DNA of 64,000 bases, taken from positions 605,501 through 669,500 of the forward strand of contig JABAKD010000019.1 of assembly GCA_012845835.1 (NCBI GenBank), given 5' to 3'. Within the stretch, counting starts at the first letter, position 1. Every line of letters begins with the position of its first letter. The DNA comes from Undaria pinnatifida. Lineage: Eukaryota > Sar > Phaeophyceae > Laminariales > Alariaceae. Below the pieces are notes generated by a model. The model made no database searches. It saw only the letters and a program-made list of their open reading frames with translations, and was not told where the DNA came from. Made by a program: the position numbers and the translations under genes. This document shows positions 31,933-42,835 of the stretch, piece after piece.

Positions 31933-34900
31933 TATGAGGTGCGTGGGGGCGTCGGGTGCAGCGGGAAGCATTCGTAGGCAACCAGAAGCGACTCACGAGG
32001 TGATTTAATCAAGCCAAAGTTGCCAGCCAGCATCACCAAAATATCGACCATACGCTCCAAAACCCACAATTTGATACGTTTGCGAGTTGGCACATACCTG
32101 GTGTACACCACCATGGCTAAAACACGTACGAAAAAACGGCTCTCACCAAACGTTAGCTGGGATTTTCCCGGATCTTTCGAAACACTATGCGTACGTACCC
32201 GAAAAAGAGAAAAAATTCGCCGCCGTTTGACGTATTCAAATATTGGGCTAGAACAAGGGCAAAAAAACCCGAAAAAGCTCTGACTTCGTCCAACATTTTA
32301 TCAGTTTTATGAGATTTCCCGATTCGAGAAAAGTGGAGCCTGCTTGTAAAACTACTATAATAAATAACTACTGCTGTATTTCTGAGTTGCTTGTATTATT
32401 TGGCGAAACACCTATTATTAAATACTCACGCCTACTCGATAAAACATTCCTTAGGAATACTCACGCCTACTCGATAAAACATTCCTTAGGAATACTCACG
32501 TCTACTTGATAAAACATTCCTATCAATATTATAAATGATAAGGGATCCCCTGCGGGATGGAGACATCGTTCTCAGGGGCGAGTGCTACACCAAACCCTTT
32601 ACAATACTCTACATGCTCAAGGCTGCACAAGTCTGTTGTCACAATAAGATTTGAAGTCTTGTTCAGATTAGCAGATTAGCAGATTAGCTCTTTTTTATTT
32701 ATTATCCTTCGGCGGATGGGGAGAAATAAAGCTTTAGCTCACCACACTTCCACGTATGTTCATACGCGTCGTGTGTCGATTTAACTCAGTTGCTTTCGCA
32801 GCTCAACGCTAGCTGGCGCACCCTTCGGGTCCCTATCAATGGTCTTCGTGACAATTTGCTTTTGTTGGCGGGTACATGCTGCCACACCGTATCATTCTGC
32901 ATTATACTGTATCAAACTGTATCATTAAACGCTCACAGGAAATACCTAAAAAACATTGCTCTTCCCGTCAATCTAATATGTCGATGACGGTCTAATTAGT
33001 CATGACACGTCAATGCCTCCTTACACTCGACATACTAAGGATGGTGTTGGGAGATGTTGGTTGACGGTCAAATAAAAACTCGTGGCCCGTCAATGCCTCT
33101 TCTCGCTTAATATACTAGTGTTAGTGTGGGGAAGGACTGGACTGCTTGTCCGTCAAGGTCAAGAGTGCCGTCAGCTGACGTGTTTTCTTACTGCTACATA
33201 CTAAACTATAACTCGGTGCTGGTCGGTGTCACTTACCTGGTTGCTTGCGCTGTGGCTATCAATAGTTGTTTGCTTTGATTTTCAAGGGCTTCCACACGTG
33301 ATATCAGGTGCCAGGTATAATTGCCTGATATCTAGCTCATAGGAACGCCCCCCCTTTTCCACTTGCGATACCGCCGGGGTTTCAAGCCAACCTCCCGACC
33401 AGGTACCTTGCACGAAGTACACCGTACAGCACACACACCTATGTCGGGCAAATCGTCAGCATCGCCAGCACCATCCCTGCCGCTCTGTGCGCGGTGAGAG
33501 CTGGCGTCACCGTCCGCATGCGGCATGACGGCTGCGATGGTGCCCGTGCCGTCGTCAACCATGAAAGTAGCCTTTGGTCGGTCCACCTTGACCACGATTC
33601 CCTGCCGATGACGAAAGGGATGCCGAGAGGGAGAACGCCAAAGTTAAACCACAATAAAACACCGGTAACAGCAGCAACAGCAAGCCCAGTATGGACTGAA
33701 ACAACAAAAGCGCAGTGTCGACGATAATTATATTCCGAGTTATGCATTGATAACAACCATGAAAATATGGTCTTCCGCCGGGCCACGTTGACCACGCTTC
33801 TTTGCGGAGAGGGAGCACGCCGAGGATCAACCATTCACGGTTCCATTGGCAGCAGCAACAGCAGTAGCAGCAACAGCAGTAAGTTACCAGGTATGGGCTA
33901 TGAGAGAGTAAGATAAAGGAAGGCGGTAACAGCAGTAAGGTGCCAGGTGAAGGCTATTGGAGAGGAACAAAACCAAACGCAAACACCGCGCCGAGAAAGC
34001 GGAGTATCTATTTCAGCAAGCCCACGTACAGCAACTGCGACAACAGAAATGAATGGGGGGCTGACGACTGTTGTGATCATGTATGGACGAATATACTACC
34101 CACACCGCGTCAAGCATGTTATGAGGGCTGCAGTGAGGTTTGAAGCTCTGACAACATCAACTCAATGCCCGATCAGTTCGAGAGGTTCGGAACACGTGCC
34201 CGTACCGCCGGTTGATATATACGTGCGAGCACCTGTTACCGGTACTGATGTTGCAACGAGGTTGCAGATTGAATCAGAGCCCACACGAGCATGACAAAAT
34301 AGACCAACTGACGGCTTCCAGTACGGCGGTGGCATATAAGTGCAGAACGTGCAGTACCCGCAGCAGCTGCTGGCTGCTCAAAACGTGCCGGTAGACCACC
34401 GGTAATGATACAATAAATAGTAGTCGTTCTATATCGTAGCGGCGGTAGTGCCAGCGGGAAATATGCGTGTGCCACTTTTGGTTTATGTTTTCTCCTTGGG
34501 GTATTCCTCCACTCCAGAGTGACTCGAGCCTGTCCTTCCAGAGTGACTCGAGCCTGTCCTGTGACCACGGACTTGATTATGCGAGTTAATGTGAGAACAG
34601 CAACAATGACAACAACAACAACAACAACAACCGCCATCATAGCGGAGACCGGCGCTACCATTAGTCCGCATACTGTCAGTTCGGCTGTTCCCATCTGTGC
34701 CAAGCGATTTCACAGAACACCATTGCGGGTATCCGGCACTATCGGTTCCCAACCGGCGCTGCACTGCAGAGGAACTACCACTATTAATACTACTACCGCA
34801 TGCCAATGATATCACTACTAACTGCACTCGTTTTAGTACCTGTAGCCAAACCCTCGTGAAGCCGACGCCTTGCAGTGACAATTCCACTAGGAGATTGGTG

Positions 34901-35004
34901 TTATCGATCCCCACGACGTTGTCGGTGGTTTCGACCGGCTGACGGGCGTTGTCCAGCTGAGACACAAAGAGCTTCACAGCTGGTATCTTGCGATCAGCCT
35001 CCAT
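31933..35004 (-). CDS. RMI2: RMI2-like OB-fold protein (multi-exon, 3' end tentative)
   Basis: RMI2 is a small OB-fold subunit of the RecQ helicase-topoisomerase III-RMI complex that dissolves double Holliday junctions in the nucleus. Exon 1 (35004-34840, 55 aa) starts MEADRKIPAVKLFVSQLDNA and ends GVGFTRVWLQ at CAG|GTACTA. Exon 2 begins at 33601 after CGGCAG and reads GIVVKVDRPKATFMVDDGTG, ending at about 33437-33439 (two possible GT donors). Joined in phase 0 this gives VWLQ|GIVVKV...VDDGTGTI, matching the start of plant and animal RMI2. Exon 3 (32054-31933) is tentative: ILVMLAGNFGLIKSPRESLL aligns in pattern with the YVMVVG-type strand of RMI2. The final exon with the expected W-x-LEV motif was not found. 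STN1-type OB folds share the DDGTG motif, but the N-terminus favours RMI2. It is transcribed divergently from the thioredoxin gene. Confidence 0.65.
32393..32525. repeat. Tandem repeat, 38-bp unit, about 3 copies
   Basis: Units containing AATACTCACGCCTACTCGAT and AAAACATTCCTTAGG follow each other between about 32420 and 32520, inside the last proposed gap or downstream region of the RMI2-like gene. Confidence 0.8.
32526..33430. other. Non-coding interval within the RMI2-like gene
   Basis: Two imperfect copies of a roughly 100-bp unit (CCGTCAATGCCTC, ATACTA, GTGTTGG/GTGTGGGGA, GACGGTCAA/GTCCGTCAAGG) lie at about 33005-33165. A TACCTGGTTG-type motif lies near 33235. No exon was recognised. Confidence 0.4.
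33756..33836 (-). pseudogene. Partial duplicate of RMI2-like exon 2
   Basis: The minus strand here repeats the region around the start of exon 2. CTCGGCGTGCTCCCTCTC corresponds to TTGGCGTTCTCCCTCTC upstream of the exon, then CGTGGTCAACGTGG corresponds to CGTGGTCAAGGTGG and ATTTTCATGGTTG to CTTTCATGGTTG. Homology stops just before the DDGTG codons. It lies in intron 1, has lost the exact splice site and is most simply a decayed exon duplicate. Confidence 0.7.
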
Positions 35005-35623
35005 TCCCGATTTACTATCACTAGGTATGCCTTTGCCTTGCCTCTGCCTTGCTTTGCCTTGTCTTGCCTTGCCTTGCCTTGCCTTGCCTTGCCTTGCCTT
35101 GCCTTGCCTTGCCTTGCCTTGCCTTGCCTTGCCTTGCCTTGCCTTGCCTTGCCTTGCCTTGCCTTGCCTTGCCTTGCCTTGCCTTGCCTTGCCTTGCCTT
35201 GCCTTGCCTTGCCTTGCCTTTCCTTTCCCTGCCTTCCTTGCCTTGCCGTGCCTTGTCTTGATGTCGGACTGCCACTGCGGCTATTAATAGTGGCGCCTTG
35301 TTCCGACTGCCACTATGGCACCTTTACTTGCCTGCCTTTCTTTGCCTCGTCTTGTCTTGTCTTGCCTTAACTTCCCTGATCCTCATGTTCCTCTTCTCCT
35401 GCCTGATTTGTGAGCCGTGGGCTGCCTGCTGGCTCACTGGCGCACACGTGTGCAGTGTGGTGGCGCGCGTGGGAACGCGTTGGACAAAACATCAACCAAC
35501 GTCCCCGTATTTTGAACGCCTCCTGTTTTATCCTTGAACTCTTTCGACTTTTTCTGAAAATCTGAAAATCTCAAATCCGTTCCTTTTGGTTGTTTGGTTT
35601 TGGGCCTTCTATCACACGGTAAT
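35005..35623. promoter_or_regulatory. Divergent promoter region RMI2-like / thioredoxin
   Basis: The two start codons are only 619 bp apart and point away from each other, so this interval must hold both promoters. A CTTGC pentamer array occupies 35036-35225, starting about 30 bp from the RMI2-like start codon. No clear TATA box was found. Confidence 0.6.
35036..35225. repeat. (CTTGC)n pentanucleotide array
   Basis: About 35 near-perfect copies of CCTTG/CTTGC, pyrimidine-biased on the plus strand. Predicted Leu-Pro-Cys frames through it are artefacts. Confidence 0.95.
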
Positions 35624-38600
35624 ATGTTGCGAACAGCAGGGCGAGAGATTTACAGGCACTGTCGCCGAGGGCCAACATTGGCACCTATTGGGGCCAGGCT
35701 GTTTTCGGCCGAGGCTGGAGGAAAGGCGCCTGGACTTGTGGAGCTTGTCACGAAGGATGAATACGTCAACTTTCCGAGGTAAAAACAGGAAGATTGTTTG
35801 ATCTGGGATGCCTTTGTTTCGTCACTGATTGGTGTCTTGCCCAACAGCAAGTTCGAAGCTCGACTATTAATATTTATATCAATACTTGTATTTGAACCCC
35901 TGCTGCTGCCGCTGCTTCTGCTGCTGGTGTGGGCGTAAGTACGCGTGTTTGGGCAGGGTACACCGCTGCAGTGCTGTGTCTATTGCTGCGTATGTTCCGT
36001 GTTTCGACTCCCTCGTCTGGGAGGCTCTCTGCCAGTGGGAGTTGCTGCTGTTGTACAAGTATGCTCTCAGTACAATAAACCAATAAACCGTATCGCAGGC
36101 ATCATATCATCCGAACGTGGCTCGAACATGGTGCAGGGGGGTACGTACTCGCTCGCCACCATCAATAATCACGCCCGATTCCGACTGGCGATTGTACAGC
36201 CGCATTGCCGCAGAGGGTACGGCGGAGTAGTATTTGGTGGTATAATACCTACCAAGCTCTAGGGTTGATAGCTGGTGCTGGTATTATTATATCGTACGAT
36301 GATGGATAATAGTCGTAATGCGTTTGTAGCTTGTAGCCTAGACGCGGTGGTGGAGCTATCGCTCGTGGTTTGTTGCAGTATTCGAAAGAGTCGAAACCCG
36401 ACCACGTTCTTGGATTCGGTCGGTTGTTCGTTGTTCGTTATTCCCTCCCCCATTTGCATTGCCGCCCACTTCACCTACAAACGTATGATAGGTAACTAGC
36501 TGTCCGTACGTATCACTTCGTATGCAGCTGTCACATCCAGAGTTGTTTGCCCCAGGTCCAGGCTCTCCTCTCTCCGGCTCTCTCCTACGCTGTGCTACTG
36601 CTGTACCAGATTCGTCCTGACCTAACAAATTAGTGTATCATACTGTACTGTACCTGGTACGAAAATGCCCGAGGAGACGATACAGACGATAGGAGTTTCG
36701 TCCTCTTATAATAGCGGACAACAGCCTTGAGCCTTGACTTCAACAACGACTACAAGAACTGCTGCAGTTTTTGGTGTGGAGAGTTCTTTACAGGTCATCC
36801 AGCAAGGGCCGCAATTACTATGTTGTCGTCTCCTGACTCCTGACGTCTTTGCCCCTAAACGCCTGCCGTCCCAAACATCGTCCCGAACGTCGTCGTCCCA
36901 AACACCATCATCCCAAAAAACCATCGTCCCAAACATCGTCGTCCCCAACAGCGTCGTACGCACGTAAACCCTGTCGACTCGAGATGCTGGAACCATAGCT
37001 GTAAGCCATTAGACTACTACTCACTATTACTAGTAACTTGTAGTACGAGGTGCCTACCATCCGCGCGTTTGGAGACGGACAACCTGACATATTCCGTGGG
37101 TCGCGGGCATGATTTTCCCCGCCGGAATGTCCCGTCGGTGGTCTCGTCGATAGGCCCCTCGGTATGTCCCGTTGGTGTGTTCCGTCGGTGTTTCCGTCTG
37201 TATGTCCCGTCGATAGTCCTGCCATTGTGTCCGGTGGTTATAATAACTCCCGTTGGTATATTCGGTCGGTATTCCGCCGCGAGTGTGTTCCGTCGATGGT
37301 CCGGTGGGATTATGGCGTCGGTGGTCCCGTCGGCATGTCGGCATGTCCAGTCCACATATCCCGTGGGTGTTTCCGTCGGTATATCCGGCCGGTCGACATA
37401 TCCCGTCGGTGGTCCCGTCGCCACATCCGGTCGATAGTCCCGAGGGAAATAGTCTTTCGGGCGGTCGGTTTCATGCTCGTTTCCACAGCTCAATTCCATT
37501 GCACTGCTCGTACCAGTATGCTGCAATGCCTCCCTATATAATGAAATATATGGCATTGCACACCTCGGACAGGTCACGATCATACAAATCATATAGATCA
37601 TATAGATCATCGAGATCATCGAAATCATCGAGATCATCGAGATCATCTAAATCATCTATTAAGTAGATACTAGAGCTATAGCTGCCGTTATGATGTTCTG
37701 CAGGATCTGTATAATGTAGGGTACGGATCCAACCCAGGAATCATGTGCTAGATCGTGCAGATCGCACGGCTCCCACCCGGCAAGATGAGCTAGACCATAC
37801 AGACCTTCCCTGTAAAGATCTAGATTCTCATGAAGTGGGGAGAGATAATCTGTCCGACGTGTGCTATACTGTCCACTTTGAGTACGCTATAAAATAGCTG
37901 GCGTCCCCGGTGGTTCAATAGTGTGCCGCGTAGCTATTGAGGTCGATGTCGTAGTTTAGACTCTTTCTTACTGTTGATAGTAATAATGGTATTAGACTAG
38001 GTCTAATCTGTAAATCTGTTAATAATTGACAGGCCGATATTGCGAGAGCGCGAGTTGCCGAAATCCCAGAAAATTCGATGCGAATCGATGAGTTTTAAAA
38101 GCTGAAAATAATGTTGAACCACATGCGCGATGAAAGATGAAGGCTCGTACCGGGGGGAGAGAAGGGAAGACACCTCACCTGTGACCACGGGTTGTCCAGA
38201 GCCAGCTCGCTGACGGCAAAACCTCTTACAGCTGGAAAGTAAACGTGATGATCCAAAAAGAAGACAAAAATACCAGAAGGCAACAAATCTAAAAGTACCA
38301 CACACCAGGGTATAGAGCAGAATCGTGTTACTGCTGCTGTACCGGCATTTCAACCAGTTGTTCTGTACTCGTAGACCGAGGGTACGCTACACTCCGAAGA
38401 AAGAAAAGGTCGGAATGAAAAGCTAACCTGGGGTGGGTGCGGTTCCTGTACGAACCAAAAAAAATACCGAGCGCACGTGTTACACTCTGTTCTTTTTTTG
38501 TGTGCTTGGTTTTGGCATCACCCCCCCCCTCCTCCTAGGTATCGGAAATAGAGGTTTGGCGCCGGAATTTGTTTTTCGATACCACTGCATATATTGCTGT

Positions 38601-40890
38601 TACCATTACATAATACGAAGTTTACGATAGCTGACGTGAGTGCCAGGTGCCCCGTCTTACGAACATGCCTCTGCATGTAGAACTCCTCGAGGTGATGTGC
38701 CCGTAGATGTCCCCGGTGTCAGGCCGTGGTGCTCATTCCACCTCCACAGCGATAGAGCACCGTACAAATGATTTATGGACCCGCCTGGAAACAAACCCGC
38801 TTGAGCTGGAGCAACAGTCTTGTGGGATCGATTGCGCTTGTTGTGGCCATAAGGGCCCGAATTAACGAGGAACTTGCCGAATCGAATTTCGATTTCTTTT
38901 TGGAATTGAATTCAATTTGCATCTGATTGGTCAAAAAATGAATCACCAAGCAGGCATTCTCAGAATTGTTACGAAAAATCAAATTCAACAAAGAAGTAAA
39001 AAAAGACTTTCTCGGACGAATTTAGTCGAAAATCGAAATTCAATTTTGGGAGTTTGTCCACCTAAACATGGCTTGTTCTATGTAACCGAAGCCGGCCATG
39101 CGAATTGGTGCCGTATCGTCGGCTGATGGAGAGGCGAGAAGCCACCATTGCGAGAGGTAGGACCACCGGAGCAGCCGCAGCGCGGCCTCCGAAGATCCTT
39201 AGCACAGCGTAGACCGCCTGCGACGCTTCGAAAACAATCGAGACGGCCGCGAACCCAGTTTTTCGTCGCCCTGCACCTCCAAAGTTACACGACCAACTAC
39301 CACATGATGACTTCGCTCAGAAGTTCGACCGCTATATCCCCGTCGCTGCTGCCCGTGTCGGGCGGCGGGGTGGCGCCAGCCCATCCAAGAGACGCCTAGA
39401 GCCATAGCCCCCACGACGCTGCCGGCCAAAACAATCTGCCACTAGCCGCGGCGCTCCGGGGAGGACGCGAGCCATCGCTCGCCTCGGGCGTTGCCCACGG
39501 GTGTTGTTGATCCTTTTGCGTTTTTTTATTTTCTTTTACTCTCTAGAACGCACTACGCCGTTCCTTGATAAACAGCAGAGTTGAACTTTTCGTGTATTTC
39601 CCATGAAATTATACACAAAAAATCAATTTACGATTTTTCGTGCTCTTCGTTCATCTGGGCCCTAAGGCTTGCGCAAGGCGATCAGAAGTACCGCGCAGGT
39701 TGGGAAAATGTGTATCGACCACTGAAGTTATCAAACTCTCCCCTGGCGTATACCTGGTACGTATAGACAGCATATGGTAGTTTGTTATAGAATACGAGCA
39801 GGGGCCGGTGTGGAAGAAGGATCCTGTGCCTTGCAAGAATCCTATTGTTTGGATATTATGCGTTGTAACATTTTTGTCTTCAATCGATCCGAGGGCGTGA
39901 CATTGACTGGTTGATGTCGGGGCACTATGGTATCAGATGATTTCCCGATGGAAGAACATTTAACGTTAGCTTTTCCTCTCGTTCCTGTATTAACGTAAAT
40001 GTTGTAACATTTATTTTGCACTTCGTTTGAACTGCGCAACTCCGATATGCTCATCTAAACTTTTCAACACATCGTATAATAGTGATACCGTACGAACAGC
40101 AGTACCTGGTGCGACGGATAACATTTCCTGAGGTATCCTTCCACTTCAAGCCGGCGTCCCCGGTGGTTCAATAGTAAGCGCAACTATTGAGATCGATGTC
40201 GTACGTTCGAACCCCGCAAGGAACTCTTACGAAATGACAGGCCGAAAGTGCGAGAGCGCGAGTTGGCCAAATTCGATGAGAGTCGACGAGCATAAAAAGC
40301 TGAAGAGGGAATGCTGAACCCTATGCGCGATAATTGATAAAGGCACGTACCGGGGGCTCGAAGGGAAGACGACCTTGACCACGACTTGTCCTTTTGGACT
40401 TGTCGAGAAGATCGCTTAGGGAAAAACCTCCGCCGATTCGTAGAGCTGGAATGTAAAAGTGATTACGTTAAAAAGAAAAAAACGAAGGATTAGTGGAGCC
40501 TGTGCCCACAGGTTACATGTATCATACCGTACCTGGTACCTTTTGTATTGTAGCGTATGGCGATAAGCTCATGCGAGAACAACCGCAACAACAATTTTGA
40601 CAAGTTTAACAGGTGTAACAATTCCAATTAGTTGGTTAACTAATTAAACAATTTTAACAACTCAGTCTTGAGCGAGCGTTGGTATTGTTTCGGCGGTATG
40701 AATAGTTCGTGCCATAGCCTGGACCCAATTGCAGCGTGGTTGTCGACTAAGATACTACCTGGTATAATCTATAATCAAGCAACCAGGTGAGTATTACGAC
40801 TCTCTGAAGCACAACGCCACATTGTCAATAAGTGTTATCCGTACCGCGCTATCAGTACCTGTACCCTCCGTCCGCACGACTCTTTCTTGC

Positions 40891-40933
<43 letters not shown>

Positions 40934-41334
40934 GCTGTTGTCGTTCTTGTTCTTGTTCTTGTTCATGTTGTTTTTGTTGTTCTTGTTCTTGTTATGGCAG
41001 TTCATTATGTTGCTGTTGTTGTAGGTGCTGGTGAGGTAGTGTCAGTGTCGGTGCTGTTGGCGCCGGTGTCGGTGTTGATGTTGTAGGTGTAGGTGTTGGT
41101 GTTGATGTTAATGGTGATTGTTGTGTTGATTTCACGGTTGTTGATGACGCCGTATACATGGCGCCACCGTATCGTTTCATCTCGTCGACACCGTAACTAC
41201 TGCTAATATGCGTATACACTATAACTAACGCCATTCCCTCCATCCATGCGACTTTTTCTTGATTCTGGTGATGACAATGGTGATGGTGATGGCGATGATG
41301 ACGACGGTGATACTGATGATGATGATCGTGATGG

Positions 41335-41370
<36 letters not shown>

Positions 41371-42115
41371 CGGTGATGACGGTGATGCTGATCATCATGA
41401 TCTATGGTAACCATGACGATGATGACGATGATGATGGTGACACAGGAAGAAAAGCGTATTTTACTTCACGGCAAAGTGGTGTCCGCCCTGCCGCCGCATC
41501 GGGCCATTTTTTGTGGAGCTAAGCGAGGAGACGCCCGAAGTTTCTTTCGCCAAAGTCGACATCGAGGACAACGAGTCCGCCGCTGTAATGGCGGGCATCA
41601 CGTCCGTACCCACGTTCAAGTTTTTCAAGGTCAGCGAGGTCGAAACCAAGCCAGTCAAGTTGCGTCGCCTGGCCAATCCGCCGCTGCAACTTGACAATAA
41701 TAATGACTAGACGATAATAATAATAACAATGACAATAATAATGACAATAATAACAGCACAACTGCAGTATTGTAGTAGATCTAATAGTAGTGGTTGGTAA
41801 CATTCAGCAATTGTTGAAACGGCGGGCGTCACGTCCGTACCGACTTTCAAGTTTTGGAAGGGGCCTGTCAGGTCGACCAAGACCGTCAAGTTCTAGCTTG
41901 AGTTAGCCTAGTCAATCCTTCCTTTGCTGCCGCTTTTAATATCATGTGATACGAGATGCATATCGTTGACCATTGACGGGTTTTTTTCAAATCGAACAAT
42001 CCCCCCCCCCCTTTTTTGGGCTGTGCGCTCCCAGGCGGGGCAGGAGATCGAGGCCATCACAGGGGCCGACGCAACTTTGTTGGAGCAGACGGTGGCAAAG
42101 CTCGCTGAGTCGTGA
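35624..42115 (+). CDS. Mitochondrial thioredoxin, 3 exons, 139 aa
   Basis: This is a thioredoxin, a disulfide reductase predicted to act in mitochondria. Exon 1 (35624-35778) encodes an Arg-rich, acid-poor presequence (MLRTAGREIYRHCRRG, ARLFS) and the first strand and helix GLVELVTKDEYVNFP. It ends at CCGAG|GTAAAA. Exon 2 (41446-41629, acceptor CACAG) reads KKSVFYFTAKWCPPCRRIGP (redox motif WCPPC), KVDIEDNESAAVMAGI, then the cis-Pro motif TSVPTFKFFK before AAG|GTCAGC. Exon 3 (42035-42115, acceptor CCCAG) reads AGQEIEAITGADATLLEQTV and ends AKLAES-stop. Phases 2 and 0 fit exactly. FYFTA and the presequence resemble plant-type Trx o. Odd points: WCPPC replaces the usual WCGPC, and intron 1 is 5.7 kb. 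A further small in-phase exon within it cannot be excluded, because the first helix is short. Confidence 0.87.
36640..37015. other. Intronic repeats of GTCGTCCCAAAC type
   Basis: Within thioredoxin intron 1. Repeated ATCGTCCCAAACATCGTC-like units lie at about 36865-36960, and a TACCTGGTAC motif at 36651. Confidence 0.6.
37075..37455. repeat. Degenerate minisatellite of TCCCGTCGGT units
   Basis: TCCCGTCGGT, TGTCCCGTCGGTGGTCCC and similar 10-15 bp units are repeated about 25 times with substitutions. It lies in thioredoxin intron 1. Open frames through it are artefacts. Confidence 0.75.
37545..37870. repeat. Dispersed repeat, copy at 45735-46065
   Basis: The order CATTGCACACCTC, GATCATA(C/T)A repeats, TGCAGGATCTGTA, ACATGTGCTAGATC, CGGCTCCCACC, GATCTTCCCTG-like and GTGGGGA is shared with 45735-46065. 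The part at 37590-37660 is itself a GATCATC(G/T)A tandem repeat. Confidence 0.75.
37900..38270 (+). repeat. SINE-like repeat with tRNA-like head, copy 1
   Basis: It starts GGCGTCCCCGGTGGTTCAAT and runs to an A-rich tail (AAAAAGAAGACAAAAA). It is similar over about 330 bp to 40153-40487. The head resembles a tRNA 5' half with an A-box-like segment; its B box is degraded. It lies in thioredoxin intron 1. Confidence 0.65.
38850..39665. mobile_element. PIF/Harbinger-like non-autonomous element, copy 1
   Basis: The 810-bp element 38853-39662 begins GGGCCCGAATTAACGAGGA and ends with the imperfect inverted form (CTCTTCGTTCATCTGGGCCC). It is flanked by TAA on both sides. Terminal GGGCCC and a TAA/TTA 3-bp duplication are features of PIF/Harbinger elements. 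No complete transposase is visible. A second copy in inverse orientation lies at 61711-62527. Both keep a reading with FFVALHL and [15 protein letters not shown], though a frameshift separates them here. Confidence 0.75.
40153..40487 (+). repeat. SINE-like repeat with tRNA-like head, copy 2
   Basis: Starts GGCGTCCCCGGTGGTTCAAT. It has an A-box-like TGGTTCAATAG and a B-box-like CGTTCGAACCCC (about 40204-40215), consistent with internal RNA polymerase III promoters of tRNA-derived SINEs, and ends in an A-rich tail (TTAAAAAGAAAAAAACGAA). It lies in thioredoxin intron 1 in the same orientation as copy 1. Confidence 0.68.
40886..40995. repeat. (TTG)n microsatellite
   Basis: About 17 perfect TTG units followed by TTC(TTG) variants. 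Confidence 0.95.
41270..41440. repeat. (GAT)n/(GATGGT)n microsatellite ahead of thioredoxin exon 2
   Basis: The GAT-rich run ends only about 10 bp before the exon 2 acceptor (CACAG at 41441-41445), so it replaces the usual polypyrimidine tract. The acceptor is nevertheless required by the protein reading. Confidence 0.9.
41815..41898 (+). pseudogene. Partial duplicate of thioredoxin exon 2
   Basis: Located in intron 2. The sequence reads TAGVTSVPTFKFWKG, matching MAGITSVPTFKFFK at the end of exon 2, and homology continues into the intron (TCAGGTCGACCAAGACCGTCAAGTT compared with the copy after exon 2; abbreviated here to the first bases TCAGGTCGACC). A following donor-like CAG|GTCGAC would leave the wrong phase for exon 3, so use as an alternative exon is unlikely. 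Confidence 0.75.
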
Positions 42116-42835
42116 TTGGATTCGAGGATTGCTTGTTTGCAGATTGGATACGATGTGATATGATATAGTACTATACAGTCGGTATGATATTCTTGGTCTA
42201 ATGTGATCTGACATTCTTGAAGGTGATGTGACATGATATTCTTGAGAGGATATGATGTGATGGTTGCAGTGTAGTTGCCTTAAGACACTGCGTTTTTTTG
42301 GATTTTTTTTCAGCACGTTTCTGATAGAATGCGATATTATGTTCTTGATAGGATGTGAGGTGATATTCTTGACAGGATGTGATACGGTGTCCTTGATAGG
42401 ATGTGATATGATACGTGATTTTTTATGTCATATTCTTGTCACAATGTGATTTTTTTTGCAAGAGGCCTCGAGACACTGCTGTTTCTTTTTTTTTATCACG
42501 CTTCGTCGTGATTGGGGTCGAGGATTGATCGATTGCAGATTTGATATGATTTGATATTATATTCTTGGTATGGTATTCTTGAAATTATCTGATGTGATCT
42601 GATCTGATATTTTGCTATGTAAAGGCCTTGGAACACTGTTTTTTTAATTGTTTTTCAGCATGTTTTTCAGCATGTTTTTCAGCATGTTTTTCAGCATGTT
42701 TAATCTTGATTGGGGTCGAGGATTGATTACTTGCAGAAATGATAGGATGTGACAAGATATTTCCTTTGCAGAGGGCCTCGTGGCACTGCGCTTTTTGATT
42801 ATTTTTCAGCACTTTTAGTAGAAGCTATAAACCGC
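42116..42835. repeat. Degenerate repeats downstream of thioredoxin
   Basis: Blocks GTGATTGG(A/G)(T/G)TCGAGGATTG, (G)GGCCTCG(A/T)GRCACTG and TTTTTCAGCA recur at roughly 160-390 bp spacing. GATATGATATTCTTGA units fill the spaces. The first block includes the thioredoxin stop codon, so the array appears to derive partly from the gene's 3' end. Four tandem TTTTTCAGCATG units lie at about 42650-42700. Confidence 0.6.

Noticed and set aside
32393-32525. CRISPR-like direct repeats
   Set aside because: Only three head-to-tail units without spacers, in a eukaryotic intron-rich region.
33437-33601. STN1 or RPA32 OB fold
   Set aside because: The DDGTG motif also fits these families, but exon 1 (short N-terminal helix KLFVSQL then VWLQG) matches RMI2 better; not fully excluded.
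41708-41900. Mutually exclusive alternative thioredoxin exon
   Set aside because: The duplicate lacks the WCPPC half and its donor leaves the wrong phase for exon 3.
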